A model generated the notes under the pieces. It was not told the DNA's origin. It was given only the letters and a program-made list of their open reading frames with translations, and searched no databases. Position numbers and translations under genes: made by a program. From assembly GCA_963796325.1 (NCBI GenBank), contig CAWCLF010000003.1, positions 248,001 to 312,000 of the forward strand: a stretch of 64,000 bases of DNA, in the 5' to 3' direction. Positions 50,916-60,547 of this stretch are shown piece after piece (the stretch's first letter is position 1; each line of letters starts with the position of its first letter). The stretch comes from CAVYGN01 sp963796325. GTDB lineage: Bacteria; Spirochaetota; Brevinematia; Brevinematales; JAOACQ01.

Positions 50916-52052
50916 TTATTTATCCTTAAAAAAAATACCGGTTTTTTCCTCAACGAAGCCAGAGTACTTTCTTTGAAATTCAGCCTTCGAAAACCTGAGG
51001 GCGTTATTCCTGACCGTCCCGCTGTCGAACCTGTCTTCAATCCCCTCGAACTTACCGACAGCATCGATGATGCTGTCTTCATCCTGGGAACTGAAAAAAA
51101 CGCCGGTCCGTCCGTCGATGACTGTTTCCCTGGCTCCGCCCTTGCCGAAGGCTATCACGGGTGTCCCGCAAGCCTGGGCTTCGACAGGCAGGAGTCCGAA
51201 ATCCTCTTCAGCCGCAAAAACAAGGGCCCTTGCTTTCCTTAGAGCATCCCGCAGCGATTCCCTGTCAAGATAACCTGCAAATTCGATATTCGGGCTTTTT
51301 GCGGCGATCGATTTTACCTTTTTTTCCTCAGGGCCTTTACCGATAATAACGAGTTTTTTATCCGGCATCCGGGAAAAGGCGCCGGCGATAATGTCCATTC
51401 TTTTGTAGGGAACCATATGAGAGGCGGCAACGTAGGCCTGCCCTTTATCGCCTTGAGGGGTATAGAAATCTGTATCTGCAGGGCCGAAAATTACTTCGGC
51501 TTCCCTGTTGTATATTTTCTTGATTCTTTTAGCAACATAGGCCGAATTTGTGAGATAATAATCCACCCTGTTCGCCGATATGATGTCCCAGGTCCTGATA
51601 TTATGAAGGATGTTCCTGACTATCCTGCCTGTTATTCCTTTTTCAATCCCTGCCTGCCTGAGATACTGAAAGGTCAGGTCCCAGGCATACCTCATAGGCG
51701 TATGCATATAACATATATGGAGCTGAGAAGCGTTTGTCAGAACACCCTTGGCGACCGCATGTGAGGTCGAAAGGATGACGTCGTAACCTGAAAGGTCGAA
51801 TTCCTCGATCGCTTTAGGGTAAAGCATCGGGAGTTTCTGGTAAATTCTTCCTGAAAACGGGATTTTCTGGATGGAACTGGTAATAACCCTTGATTTGTCG
51901 ATAATTTCGCTTTTAAAATCTTTCGTCATTAACAGGGTGTAAACCGGCGAAGGGTAAAGCTCGTAAATCGATTCCAGCGCTCTTTCACCGCCCCTCATGC
52001 CTGTAAGCCAGTCATGTATCAGGGCTGTTTTATATCCGGTGTTCGGACTCAT
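50916..52052 (-). CDS. Glycosyltransferase family 4 (WbaZ-like)
   Basis: This is a 378-residue GT-B enzyme. The N-terminal half starts ALIHDWLTGMRGGERALESI and has YPKAIEEFDLSGYDVILSTS and MHTPMRYAWDLTFQYLRQAG. The C-terminal half has YVAASHMVPYKRMDIIAGAF, KLVIIGKGPEEKKV and the donor motif ALVFAAEEDFGLLPVEAQACGTPV with EDFG in the EX7E region. These match mannosyl-type transferases of O-antigen clusters. It probably adds the second sugar after the initiating transferase encoded next. Confidence 0.93.
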   Translation of the reverse strand: MSPNTGYKTALIHDWLTGMRGGERALESIYELYPSPVYTLLMTKDFKSEIIDKSRVITSSIQKIPFSGRIYQKLPMLYPKAIEEFDLSGYDVILSTSHAVAKGVLTNASQLHICYMHTPMRYAWDLTFQYLRQAGIEKGITGRIVRNILHNIRTWDIISANRVDYYLTNSAYVAKRIKKIYNREAEVIFGPADTDFYTPQGDKGQAYVAASHMVPYKRMDIIAGAFSRMPDKKLVIIGKGPEEKKVKSIAAKSPNIEFAGYLDRESLRDALRKARALVFAAEEDFGLLPVEAQACGTPVIAFGKGGARETVIDGRTGVFFSSQDEDSIIDAVGKFEGIEDRFDSGTVRNNALRFSKAEFQRKYSGFVEEKTGIFFKDK

Positions 52053-52158
52053 GCGGTTTTTCTCCGAAAAATATATGTTTATAACGGTCTCAATAATAAT
52101 CGGGATCTTTTATTTTAACATGGAACCCGATTACATGGAAATAAAAGAAGCGCACCCG

Positions 52159-53880
52159 TCATTCGTAATGTCTCAGAGCTTCTGACGGCGGAAGCGCCGC
52201 CGCCTTTTTCGCGGGAAGATAAGCCGAGATGAACGCTATAATGAGAAGAACTATAATATATGCGGCTATCTTGACGGGAGGAGTGACGAAATTGAAGTGG
52301 TTGTTCAGTATGAAAATGGAATAAGCGCCGCTTGTGGTTTCGATATTGATCAGTGATATAAGCCTCATTGCAGCAAAAGCAAGGCAGATGCCCATAATCG
52401 AGGCGAATAAAGTCAAAAAGACCGTTTCGCATATGAAAAGATTCCTGATGTCCGTTTTCTGCATACCGATAGAACGGAGAGTTCCGATTTCTCTTGTCCT
52501 TTCCTTGATCGACATCCTGAGGGTATTGAGCACTCCTATCTGGGTTATAAAAAAGAGAATAATGAAGCTGATGACGCTTATCGACTGGACAAGCCCTGCC
52601 CATTGAAGAACGTTCGTGCCCTCTTCATACATTGTTGTCAGGAATATATATAAACCGTTTGTCCCGCTCCTTAATAGTCCGTCATACTCTTTTTCTATTT
52701 CATCGGAATTGCCGGCCCTGGGCATAAGAGTCCACTCCCTCGTTAAAATATTTGACAATGGCGAATTATCCCCGGGACCGTTGAAATTCCCTTTCCCGGT
52801 GTCCGGAAAATTTTTGTAATAAATGTTGAGGAAACTGTCCTGATTGATCAGGACAGCCCAGTCAAGGCTTTTGTCCGCCGGTCTGAAAATGCCGCCGACC
52901 TTGAGATTGTTCGTGTGCTCGCCGTTACCTATCAACCGGTAAATGAAGGGCAGCATCATACCGGCTGACAGCGATTCCCGGGCTGCCAGGCTTTCCGGGA
53001 TGGCGACTTCATTAGTGCGTGTAAGATTGTCCCAGCTGCCGTTTATGAGTTTGAGACCGTTTGTTAGAACGTTCATGGACGGGCTATCGGTTTTGAATCC
53101 GAACATGCGCAAAGGGGAAAATACGCCTGAAAGAGTTATATATGCAATACGGGGCGATAGGGCCCTGTAGAGATTTCCGGCCTGTAAGCGGGTCGTTTCG
53201 GGCTCTTTCAGGAGCACTATAAGTTTGGCCGCTTCGCGGTCCGAATAACCCATGATTCTTTTTATATCGGCTAATTTTATATAAACCGAATTGTTGATAA
53301 AAAAGCTGGTTGAAAGCCTGGATATGCCTGTTACCCGCAGCTTTGCAGTCTCTACCTGGCCGTTTACCGTTTTCAGGCTCACATGCACCGTATCGTTTAC
53401 ATTTACCTTAAGCTTCCTGGCGTACTGTTTTGTAAGGATTATCGGATTTTCGATCGAATCATTTGTGAAATCGGACGGTTTCCCTGACTCTAGATTGAGG
53501 GTTTCGAAAAATTCTTTCGAGGGTTCCACACTTGTTATATTTATTCCCGCGCCCCTGCCGTTGCCTATGGCTCTTGTCCTGATATCTATGGATTCCCGGA
53601 TGTCTATAACACCTTTGAGACTGCCGCCGATGATTTCAAGCATCTTTTCTTTATCCCTTATGATGGAATTGTTTTTATCGAGTATTTCAAAACCGGCCAC
53701 CTGGATATGGCCGACTGAATTGACAAGTATTTTGTTGAGGATGATATCGGCCATGCCGTCCCCGGTAGCGCCCGACATAACCAGAACCAGCATTCCGAAT
53801 GCAATTATCACTGTTAGAAGAATGTTTCTTCTTTTCTGGCGAAAAAGATTTCTCAGGCTTATAGCCAGAATATTTTTCAT
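52159..53880 (-). CDS. FtsX/MacB-type ABC permease
   Basis: This 573-residue protein has one N-terminal helix (LTVIIAFGMLVLVMSGATG), a large outer domain of about 380 residues (MacB-PCD type), and three C-terminal helices with RTREIGTLRSIGMQKTDIRN between the first and second, the coupling motif of FtsX permeases. This is the LolC/LolE/MacB fold, which moves lipoproteins or peptides between membrane and periplasm using an ATPase. It starts nine bases after a second permease, with which it probably forms a heterodimer. No ATPase gene lies in the run. Confidence 0.88.
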   Translation of the reverse strand: MKNILAISLRNLFRQKRRNILLTVIIAFGMLVLVMSGATGDGMADIILNKILVNSVGHIQVAGFEILDKNNSIIRDKEKMLEIIGGSLKGVIDIRESIDIRTRAIGNGRGAGINITSVEPSKEFFETLNLESGKPSDFTNDSIENPIILTKQYARKLKVNVNDTVHVSLKTVNGQVETAKLRVTGISRLSTSFFINNSVYIKLADIKRIMGYSDREAAKLIVLLKEPETTRLQAGNLYRALSPRIAYITLSGVFSPLRMFGFKTDSPSMNVLTNGLKLINGSWDNLTRTNEVAIPESLAARESLSAGMMLPFIYRLIGNGEHTNNLKVGGIFRPADKSLDWAVLINQDSFLNIYYKNFPDTGKGNFNGPGDNSPLSNILTREWTLMPRAGNSDEIEKEYDGLLRSGTNGLYIFLTTMYEEGTNVLQWAGLVQSISVISFIILFFITQIGVLNTLRMSIKERTREIGTLRSIGMQKTDIRNLFICETVFLTLFASIMGICLAFAAMRLISLINIETTSGAYSIFILNNHFNFVTPPVKIAAYIIVLLIIAFISAYLPAKKAAALPPSEALRHYE

Positions 53881-53889
53881 CAGGCGCTC

Positions 53890-55380
53890 CTATTCCTTTG
53901 AAAAAGCTTCAAGGGGTTTGATTTTAAGGGCCAAACTGACAGGGTAAACAACCGCAAGCGAAAGGAATATGAATATTTCAGCAGCGGAAACAAGAATTCC
54001 CTGTACCCCGATGAACGGCCTGAAGCTGTCGCTCGAAAAAAGGATTGCAGTCATATCTGATGCCGTATCGGTTATGTTAAGCCCTGCGATAAAATTGATG
54101 AATTCGGAGCCGGCGAACACCCCGGCTCCGCCGAATATGACCGTAAGGATCATCGTCTCGGCATAAAATATCGCTGCAACCAGGAATTTTCTCATGCCGA
54201 TGGAACGCATCATGGCGATTTCCCCCGTCCTCTCCGTCACCGCCATGTTAAGGGTATTCATGATCACGATTATAACCACGAAAAAGAAGAACAGGGCAAA
54301 TCCCATAATGACATCCATGAATATAAGGGCTCCGTCATACATCTGGCTGGAGATCTTTTCCCATGGAACGGCTTTCGCATCGAGCCCGGACCGGGCAAGG
54401 TCATCGTTTAATTTTTTAAGCGCAGCTTCCCTGTCCGTATTCTTTTTCAGCCTTACGGAAATATAGTTATAGATGCCGTTATCGATGTAAGCCTGCGTTT
54501 CAGGCTTCTTCTTCACCTTGAAGTCCTGAAGGGCTGCCGCACTGCCGCTATTTGAAGAGGTTTGGCTCACTTTACCGGTGTCGAAGAGATTTTCAATGCC
54601 GGATTCGCTCATATCGAGCATTTTCTTTTTTTCAGGAGGTATTTTTGCAATCGAATCTTCTGAAGTAATGTAATTGAAGCAGTCCCGGAAGGAATCGATA
54701 TCCATAATGGAAAAATATCCCCAGAAATGATTGTAATCCCTGTACTGCATGATTCCCTTTACGCCTATCCTGATATCCTGTCCGAGGTCTTTGGAATATC
54801 CCATGAAAACGAGGTTGGTTTTAACTTCACGGAAATTGCTGTTGTTTGACGGAATGTTTGCAGGTGATATCCAGTAGCCGGCCCTGTCGTATACCTTGTC
54901 CCTCCATTTTTTCGAGAAAATGATCCCCTTTTCGTTGTTTTTAAGACCCTCTCCTTCTACGATAACGATATTTGACCTGAAGAAGTTCTGGTAATCCTCG
55001 AATTTAACTCCGAGGAGAAAACACCAGACCGGATGGTCCTCCTCCATTATAGTGGAAAGACCCAGGGCCATCGGCATAAAGCCCCCGATAGTGTCCTCTT
55101 TTTCAAGAAAGGCTTTTATATTGGTATAACCGCTTATTATTTCCATACCCGCTATATTATTGAACAGTATATCCTCATCCTCCTGGTTGGTGGATAAAAG
55201 CCCGATATCCCCGAGGAAAGATCCGGCCAGGTTAGAGTAGAGGTTTTTACGTGTTCCGGCAATGATGCCGTTCCCGGCGGTCATGAAAAAAGCCGCAAAG
55301 AAAAGTATCACGCTTATGATGAAGCTTTTACCCCTGTGGCGGAGGAGATTGCGCCATGCCAGCTTTACTATGAAAAACAC
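53890..55380 (-). CDS. FtsX/MacB-type ABC permease, second subunit
   Basis: This 496-residue protein has the same layout as its neighbour: FIVKLAWRNLLRHRGKSFII before helix 1, an outer domain of about 330 residues, and helices near the end with RTGEIAMMRSIGMRKFLVAA, the coupling motif. The outer domain differs from that of the neighbour, as in LolC/LolE pairs. I place the start at a GTG (55380) behind AGGGGG, 17 bases after the stop of the sugar dehydratase gene; an earlier in-frame ATG at 55434 would overlap that gene. ATPase partner not in window. Confidence 0.85.
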   Translation of the reverse strand: MFFIVKLAWRNLLRHRGKSFIISVILFFAAFFMTAGNGIIAGTRKNLYSNLAGSFLGDIGLLSTNQEDEDILFNNIAGMEIISGYTNIKAFLEKEDTIGGFMPMALGLSTIMEEDHPVWCFLLGVKFEDYQNFFRSNIVIVEGEGLKNNEKGIIFSKKWRDKVYDRAGYWISPANIPSNNSNFREVKTNLVFMGYSKDLGQDIRIGVKGIMQYRDYNHFWGYFSIMDIDSFRDCFNYITSEDSIAKIPPEKKKMLDMSESGIENLFDTGKVSQTSSNSGSAAALQDFKVKKKPETQAYIDNGIYNYISVRLKKNTDREAALKKLNDDLARSGLDAKAVPWEKISSQMYDGALIFMDVIMGFALFFFFVVIIVIMNTLNMAVTERTGEIAMMRSIGMRKFLVAAIFYAETMILTVIFGGAGVFAGSEFINFIAGLNITDTASDMTAILFSSDSFRPFIGVQGILVSAAEIFIFLSLAVVYPVSLALKIKPLEAFSKE

Positions 55381-55397
55381 CGGTCCCCCTCTGTTTT

Positions 55398-56804
55398 TTA
55401 TTTCCGGGAAGCGTATTCGGGAATATACTTGCAAAGAATCGAGAGTATCTCTCCCTCGCTGTATTTTTCAGCCGAATCGGAAAGATTGGATACCATTTCT
55501 TTAATATCGTCCCTGCACATTACCTTGAAATCCTCGCCGGAAATGAAGAGCTTCTCATAATCAGAGGGTATTAAATCCCTTCCGGAGTAGGTTAGTTCCT
55601 CATGCATCTTTTCGCCCTTTCTGAGTCCCGTGAAAACGATGGGGATTTTGTCCTCGTCAAGCCCGTACATTTTCAATAAATTTTTGGCCAGGTCGAAGAT
55701 CCGGATCGGCCTGCCCATATCCATGACGAAAATCTTGCCCAGAGGGACAGTGGCGGCCTTTATGACAAGCCTTGCCGCCTCTGCAATAGACATGAAATAG
55801 CGGGTCATTTCTGGATGCGTGACCGTAATCGGCCCGCCGTTCTCGATCTGTTTCGTAAATACGGGGATCACGCTTCCCCTGGACCCGAGAACGTTGCCGA
55901 ACCTGGTCAGCCTGAAGCGGGTTACATCCTGCAGTTCATTGAACGAAAGGATTATCTTTTCGGCAGCCCTCTTGGTAGCGCCCATTACGGACGAAGGGTT
56001 TACAGCCTTGTCAGTCGAAACGAAGACAAAATCCTTTACGCCTGATTGTATTGACGCAAGGGCCGTATAATATGTGCCTATGACATTGGTTTTCACAGCC
56101 TCGTCCGGATAATCCTCCATAAGCGGCAGGTGTTTGTGGGCCGCCGCATGGAAGACGATATCGGGTTTGAACCTTGAAAATTCATGGAGAAGTTTATTGA
56201 TATCCTTGACGTCCCCTATACAGTAGCTGAAACGCCTGTCTTTGCCGGTACTTACAATAAGGGAATGTATGGAATTTTCACCATGACCGAACGCAACGGC
56301 CCTTTTTATGGGAAGCCTGAAAAGCTGCAGGAATATCTCACGGCCTATCGAACCTCCAGCCCCGGTTACCAGGATTGTTTTTCCGTCATAGAAATGGGAT
56401 ATCTTTTCCAGGTCCAGACCGACTTCTTCCCTGCCGAGGAGATCGGAAGGCTGTATATCCCTTATCTGGCTGTACTGTACATCGCCCTCGATGATTTCGG
56501 ATATTCCGGGTACTATCCTGGCAGGAGTCTGCGTCAGGGATAAAACTGAAAGTATCCTCTGGATAACTTCCTTACCTGCGGAAGGAATGGCGATAATGAC
56601 TTCGTCTATCGCTTTATTCATGATGATGCTGGGCGCATCGTATATCCTGCCCAGGACAGGGAGTCCCATCACGTCCTCTTTAAAGTCCCCGTCGTCCAGA
56701 AACCCTGCGATTGAGTACTTCCGTGATATTTCACTTTTATTGATTATTTCGGAAGCCACCATCCGCCCTGCGCTTCCCGCGCCGATTATCAGCACCTTTT
56801 TCAT
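55398..56804 (-). CDS. NDP-sugar 4,6-dehydratase, FlaA1/CapD type without membrane helices
   Basis: This enzyme acts on UDP-GlcNAc-type sugars to make 4-keto-6-deoxy intermediates for polysaccharide or glycan synthesis. The protein of 468 residues begins KKVLIIGAGSAGRMVASEII (first Rossmann domain, CoA-binding-like), then YDGKTILVTGAGGSIGREIF (NAD site), VFHAAAHKHLPLMED, FVFVSTDKAVNPSSVMGATK with M in place of the usual Tyr of YxxxK, and MTRYFMSIAEAARLV. The four N-terminal helices common in WbpM/CapD are missing. I start at the ATG 56804, which opens the first fold; a longer frame overlaps the gene upstream by 70 bases. Confidence 0.9.
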   Translation of the reverse strand: MKKVLIIGAGSAGRMVASEIINKSEISRKYSIAGFLDDGDFKEDVMGLPVLGRIYDAPSIIMNKAIDEVIIAIPSAGKEVIQRILSVLSLTQTPARIVPGISEIIEGDVQYSQIRDIQPSDLLGREEVGLDLEKISHFYDGKTILVTGAGGSIGREIFLQLFRLPIKRAVAFGHGENSIHSLIVSTGKDRRFSYCIGDVKDINKLLHEFSRFKPDIVFHAAAHKHLPLMEDYPDEAVKTNVIGTYYTALASIQSGVKDFVFVSTDKAVNPSSVMGATKRAAEKIILSFNELQDVTRFRLTRFGNVLGSRGSVIPVFTKQIENGGPITVTHPEMTRYFMSIAEAARLVIKAATVPLGKIFVMDMGRPIRIFDLAKNLLKMYGLDEDKIPIVFTGLRKGEKMHEELTYSGRDLIPSDYEKLFISGEDFKVMCRDDIKEMVSNLSDSAEKYSEGEILSILCKYIPEYASRK

Positions 56805-56875
56805 ACAACCTGCCGGAGATAATTTTAGTAAGGAGGCCTTATTTTGGCAAGATTCGGCGCCGTTCTGCAGGCGGT

Positions 56876-58480
56876 TTAAAGTTTGAGTTCTTTTTCCGGG
56901 CTCAAAGCGCAGTTGAACTGGTTGTCCCATACGGCCAGGAACCATTTTACAGTCCTGTTTTTAAACTGTTTAAGGTCCGCCCTGATCGCCGGATCGCCCC
57001 TGCCGCTCACAGCGGCGAACAATTTGCCGTCGATAAACAGGTCGATCCTGGCCGTTCCCGCATCGCTTCCCTCTGTTTTCCCTATATTGAATTTGAATTT
57101 ATAATTATTGCCGCCGGTGCTGACCGGCGCATCGGCCTCGACTTTCCCCGGCCCGTTAAGGATAACATTGGTAATTGCCGTTGAAAGGCCCCACCTGTTC
57201 TGGAAAGGATAAAGTCCTTTCGGCGAATACGTGTTTACGAGCCATTCCCTGTGAGCCGAAAAGCCGGTAAAGCCCGAAAGCTCTATGAATTCGGGCATAT
57301 CGGGGCCGAGCCCGCATTTGTTTGCAATGCCTAACAGGCCGATGCTCGGGATATCGTATCCGGCGAGTACGGCCTCCGCTGTATCGACGGCGACGGAATT
57401 CGTTGAAGCCAGCAGGGCATGTGTAAGTATATAATCGACTTTTTCATCGTAATCGATCTGGGACACTCCGGCTGTAGGGTTTGTGGGGCCGCGGCGGTTT
57501 CCCGTGAGGCAGTCCATTATTATGAGATCGTAGTCCCTCACCCTGTGCTGGGCGCAAAGGAAGTAATACAAATTCTCGGCGTTATGCATTCCGGTGATAT
57601 CATAAGTAAGGCCGCTGTGGTTCCACTTGCCCGTTTCGCCCTCGAATGTGAAGAAAGGCCTGATTCCGTAATCGAGCTTTATCGCGCCGGTTATTCCGGC
57701 AAATCCATGGCTTTTAAATATCGGAAGCCCGATAAGGACGTCGCAGTATTCGTTCGTGGCGTCGGGAGGACCGTAATGCAGGGCCTCATCCCTGGTCCGC
57801 ATAAATAGCGGGAACCAGACGTTTATCCTGCTCCCTCCGGGGCCGTTAACAATCACGAGGTAACGGCGGTCGCGGCCGTAGGCGTCAAGGTTTACAAGCT
57901 TTGCTTTGGAGCTTCCGTCCAGTATGCCGTCGCAGTTCTGATCGTAATAAACGGTGCCGCCCTTATCGGCCGGCCTTTCAAGGCGTGAATAGCAGAAACT
58001 CTGCTTGTTCGCCGGTTCCGAGGGATTGTCTGAAGCGGAATAAACTCCGTCAACCACCTTGATATCGGCGGTCCCTTCGAAGCCTGTTATGTCCCTTACC
58101 TTTTCAGCCACGTAACGGACCAGCCTGGGATCGGTTATAACACCCCTTCCTTTTTCACCGGGACGGCCGTCGGAAGGGCCGACGTTATTTACCTTGATAA
58201 CAACCTTGTCCCCTTTTTTTATTATCGATTTCAGGCCTGAAGGGCCGAATACATCCATGATCACTTCGTCAGCCATCCTTGTCACCTCTTCGTCGGATGG
58301 TTCAGAAGTCCTTGCTATAAACCCCACTTTAATAAGATTCGAGGCGATATCAGTTTCCCCTTCATGGGTTATCACCGGTTTAAAATCAATTACTTTCATC
58401 GCTTTTCCAGTCATATCGGCGGGTTTTACCGAACAGGAAAACAAAAGCGCGAAAAATACCGGTACGAGATAAAATTTCAT
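56876..58480 (-). CDS. DUF362-domain lipoprotein
   Basis: This 534-residue exported protein has MKFYLVPVFFALLFSC, a lipoprotein signal with the cysteine at 16. The body shows DUF362 features: DKVVIKVNNVGPSDGRPGEK, CDVLIGLPIFKSHGFAGITG, DYDLIIMDCLTGN and ASTNSVAVDTAEAVLAGYDI. An insertion contains YYDQNCDGILDGS (179-190), which resembles an EF-hand or dockerin calcium loop. The C-terminal 130 residues are beta-rich, with a possible carbohydrate-binding look (FKFNIGKTEGSDAGTARIDL). It has no ferredoxin motif. First gene of the leftward polysaccharide run; its own strong promoter is listed. Function unknown. Confidence 0.82.
   Translation of the reverse strand: MKFYLVPVFFALLFSCSVKPADMTGKAMKVIDFKPVITHEGETDIASNLIKVGFIARTSEPSDEEVTRMADEVIMDVFGPSGLKSIIKKGDKVVIKVNNVGPSDGRPGEKGRGVITDPRLVRYVAEKVRDITGFEGTADIKVVDGVYSASDNPSEPANKQSFCYSRLERPADKGGTVYYDQNCDGILDGSSKAKLVNLDAYGRDRRYLVIVNGPGGSRINVWFPLFMRTRDEALHYGPPDATNEYCDVLIGLPIFKSHGFAGITGAIKLDYGIRPFFTFEGETGKWNHSGLTYDITGMHNAENLYYFLCAQHRVRDYDLIIMDCLTGNRRGPTNPTAGVSQIDYDEKVDYILTHALLASTNSVAVDTAEAVLAGYDIPSIGLLGIANKCGLGPDMPEFIELSGFTGFSAHREWLVNTYSPKGLYPFQNRWGLSTAITNVILNGPGKVEADAPVSTGGNNYKFKFNIGKTEGSDAGTARIDLFIDGKLFAAVSGRGDPAIRADLKQFKNRTVKWFLAVWDNQFNCALSPEKELKL
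57917..57943 (-). other. EF-hand/dockerin-like calcium loop inside the DUF362 lipoprotein
   Basis: Residues 180-188 read DQNCDGILD, which fits DxNxDGxxD. A lone loop of this type in an exported protein often binds calcium. Confidence 0.55.
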
Positions 58481-58507
58481 AAGTTCCTCCGCTGTTTAAG
58501 ACTTGAA

Positions 58508-58536
58508 ATTATAGAGTGCATATTTATAGAACTCAA
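58508..58536 (-). promoter_or_regulatory. Sigma-70 promoter of the polysaccharide run
   Basis: Read leftward: TTGAGT (plus 58531-58536), 17 bases, perfect TATAAT (plus 58508-58513), about 28 bases ahead of the DUF362 lipoprotein start. It may transcribe as far as dinB, since gaps in the run are all below about 110 bases. Confidence 0.75.
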
Positions 58537-58560
58537 TAGGAAATTATTCCCATATGTCTC

Positions 58561-60450
58561 TTAACGGTTCTTTTTTGATATGTCCTTCAGGCAGATGAGG
58601 AGATTCTGTATTGCGGCGGGAGTTACTCCGGAGATCCTGGAGGCCTGACCGAGATTAAGAGGCCTGATGCGGTTTAATTTCTCGATTTCTTCTTTTTTCA
58701 GGTTTGCCAGGGATGAATATTCGAATTCACGGGCTATTTTAATGTTTTCCAGGCTTGAAAATTCTAGGACCATCTGCCTTTCATCGCGGATGTATCCCTC
58801 GTATTTTATTTCAATAGCGGCTTCATCTTTTTCTTCTTCCGTAATATATCCGGGAGGGGAGTAGAAACCTGCCAGGTCTGTATAGCTTATTCCAGGCCTG
58901 CGCAGTAATTCGGCTAAAGTCGCGGGTTTATTGACGGGAGCGCTCCCGCGGGATTTCAGCACCTCGTTAACACTGTCCGAAGGATGCACCCTTTCATGAT
59001 TGAGCCTTTCAATTTCCTCAGCTATATGCTTTTCTTTTTTTTCAACATTATTATAGAGTTCCCGCGGCAGGAGGCCGAGCCCGTATCCGATTTTCGAGAG
59101 CCTCCTGTCGGCGTTGCCCTCTCTCAAGATCAGCCTGTATTCGACCCTTGAAGTAAACATCCTGTAAGGTTCGCTGGTTCCCTTGGCCGTTAGGTCGTCG
59201 ATAAGGACGCCTATATATCCCTGCGACCTGTCCAGTATAAAATCTTCCCTGCCCAGCGACCTGTTCGCCGCATTGATGCCCGCCATAAGGCCCTGGGCCC
59301 CCGCTTCCTCGTAGCCTGTCGTACCGTTGATCTGTCCAGCGAAATATAAATTTCCGACAAGCCTGGTTTCGAGATTCGGACCGAGTTCCGTCGGGTCGAT
59401 ATAATCATGTTCCACGGCGTAAGCCGGGCGGATCATGACAGATTTTTCAAGGCCGGGTACGCTGTGAAGTATCGCAAGCTGGATGTCAAGAGGAAAACCG
59501 TTGGACAACCCGTTCGGATAATACTCGATCGTGCCCCTTCCTTCCGGTTCTATAAAGACATGGTGGCGCTCCCTGTCGGGGAATTTCATTACCTTGTCCT
59601 CTACCGAGGGGCAGTATCTGACGCCGGTTGCAGTAATCTTTCCGGAATACATCGGAGCCAGGTTTATGTTGTCCCTTATGATCTTATGAGTCGTTTCAGA
59701 GGTATGAGTGAGCCAGCAGGGCAATTGCCCGAGATTCACGAACTCTTCGGTTTTCTCAGTCCAGAAGGAGAAGGGTTTTACGGGAGAATCGCCGGGCTGG
59801 ATCTCCATCTTCCCGAAATCGAGAGACCTCCCGTCGAGCCTTGCCGGAGTGCCGGTTTTAAACCTTCCCATCCTGAAGCCGAGTTTTTTTAATGTCAGGG
59901 ATAATTGGACTGAAGGTCCTTCTCCCAGTCTTCCCGCCGGAAATTTCGCATCTCCTATATGAATGAAAGCGTTTAAAAATGTGCCCGGAGTTATTACAAC
60001 GGTTTTCGCATGGTAAGAGACATCCAGGGATGTTTTTACTCCCGCGGCTTTATTATCCTCAATTATCAAATCCGTAACCGAATCCTGCCTGACATCGAGA
60101 TCCGGTTCATTCATCACTTTTTTCTGCATATATGCCCTGTAAAGGGGTTTGTCAGTCTGCACCCTCGTAGATCTTACGGCAGGGCCTTTTCTCATATTCA
60201 GCGTCTTGAACTGGATAAGGGTTGCGTCCGCGGCCCTTGCCATTTCGCCCCCGAGGGCGTCTATCTCCTTTACAAGCTGGCTTTTACCTATGCCGCCGAT
60301 GGATGGATTGCATGGCAGGTGGCCGATCAGGTCGACATTCTGCGTCAGGAGCAGGGTTTTCGCCCCCATCCTTGCGGCGGCGAGCGAAGCTTCTATGCCG
60401 GCATTGCCTCCGCCGGCGACGATCACATCGTATTTTTCGGGATAATTCAA
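58561..60450 (-). CDS. mnmG: tRNA uridine-5-carboxymethylaminomethyl modification enzyme MnmG
   Basis: With MnmE this FAD enzyme modifies U34 of certain tRNAs. The 629-residue protein has VIVAGGGNAGIEASLAAARM (FAD site), LPCNPSIGGIGKSQLVKEID, MRKGPAVRSTRVQTDKPLYR and YRMFTSRVEYRLILREGNAD, with the C-terminal MnmE-binding helical domain ending LRPLNLGQASRISGVTPAAI. Length is usual. It begins at a TTG behind GAGG. A TATAAT (plus 60481-60486) lies about 30 bases upstream, with a poor -35. mnmE is not in the window. The FolC fusion may carry another wobble-uridine methyltransferase. Confidence 0.97.
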   Translation of the reverse strand: MNYPEKYDVIVAGGGNAGIEASLAAARMGAKTLLLTQNVDLIGHLPCNPSIGGIGKSQLVKEIDALGGEMARAADATLIQFKTLNMRKGPAVRSTRVQTDKPLYRAYMQKKVMNEPDLDVRQDSVTDLIIEDNKAAGVKTSLDVSYHAKTVVITPGTFLNAFIHIGDAKFPAGRLGEGPSVQLSLTLKKLGFRMGRFKTGTPARLDGRSLDFGKMEIQPGDSPVKPFSFWTEKTEEFVNLGQLPCWLTHTSETTHKIIRDNINLAPMYSGKITATGVRYCPSVEDKVMKFPDRERHHVFIEPEGRGTIEYYPNGLSNGFPLDIQLAILHSVPGLEKSVMIRPAYAVEHDYIDPTELGPNLETRLVGNLYFAGQINGTTGYEEAGAQGLMAGINAANRSLGREDFILDRSQGYIGVLIDDLTAKGTSEPYRMFTSRVEYRLILREGNADRRLSKIGYGLGLLPRELYNNVEKKEKHIAEEIERLNHERVHPSDSVNEVLKSRGSAPVNKPATLAELLRRPGISYTDLAGFYSPPGYITEEEKDEAAIEIKYEGYIRDERQMVLEFSSLENIKIAREFEYSSLANLKKEEIEKLNRIRPLNLGQASRISGVTPAAIQNLLICLKDISKKNR

Positions 60451-60547
60451 TTATTCATCCTCGGGATTTTTTTATATCTTATTATAGCATGATAATGGGA
60501 TTTTGGAAAACGGAGGGCATTCCGGAATATTCAATATGAGCCGCAGG

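Noticed and set aside
56805..56945. Longer N-terminus of the FlaA1-type dehydratase
   Set aside because: The added 47 residues overlap the upstream gene and show no membrane helices or conserved pattern; the Rossmann fold begins at the ATG at 56804.
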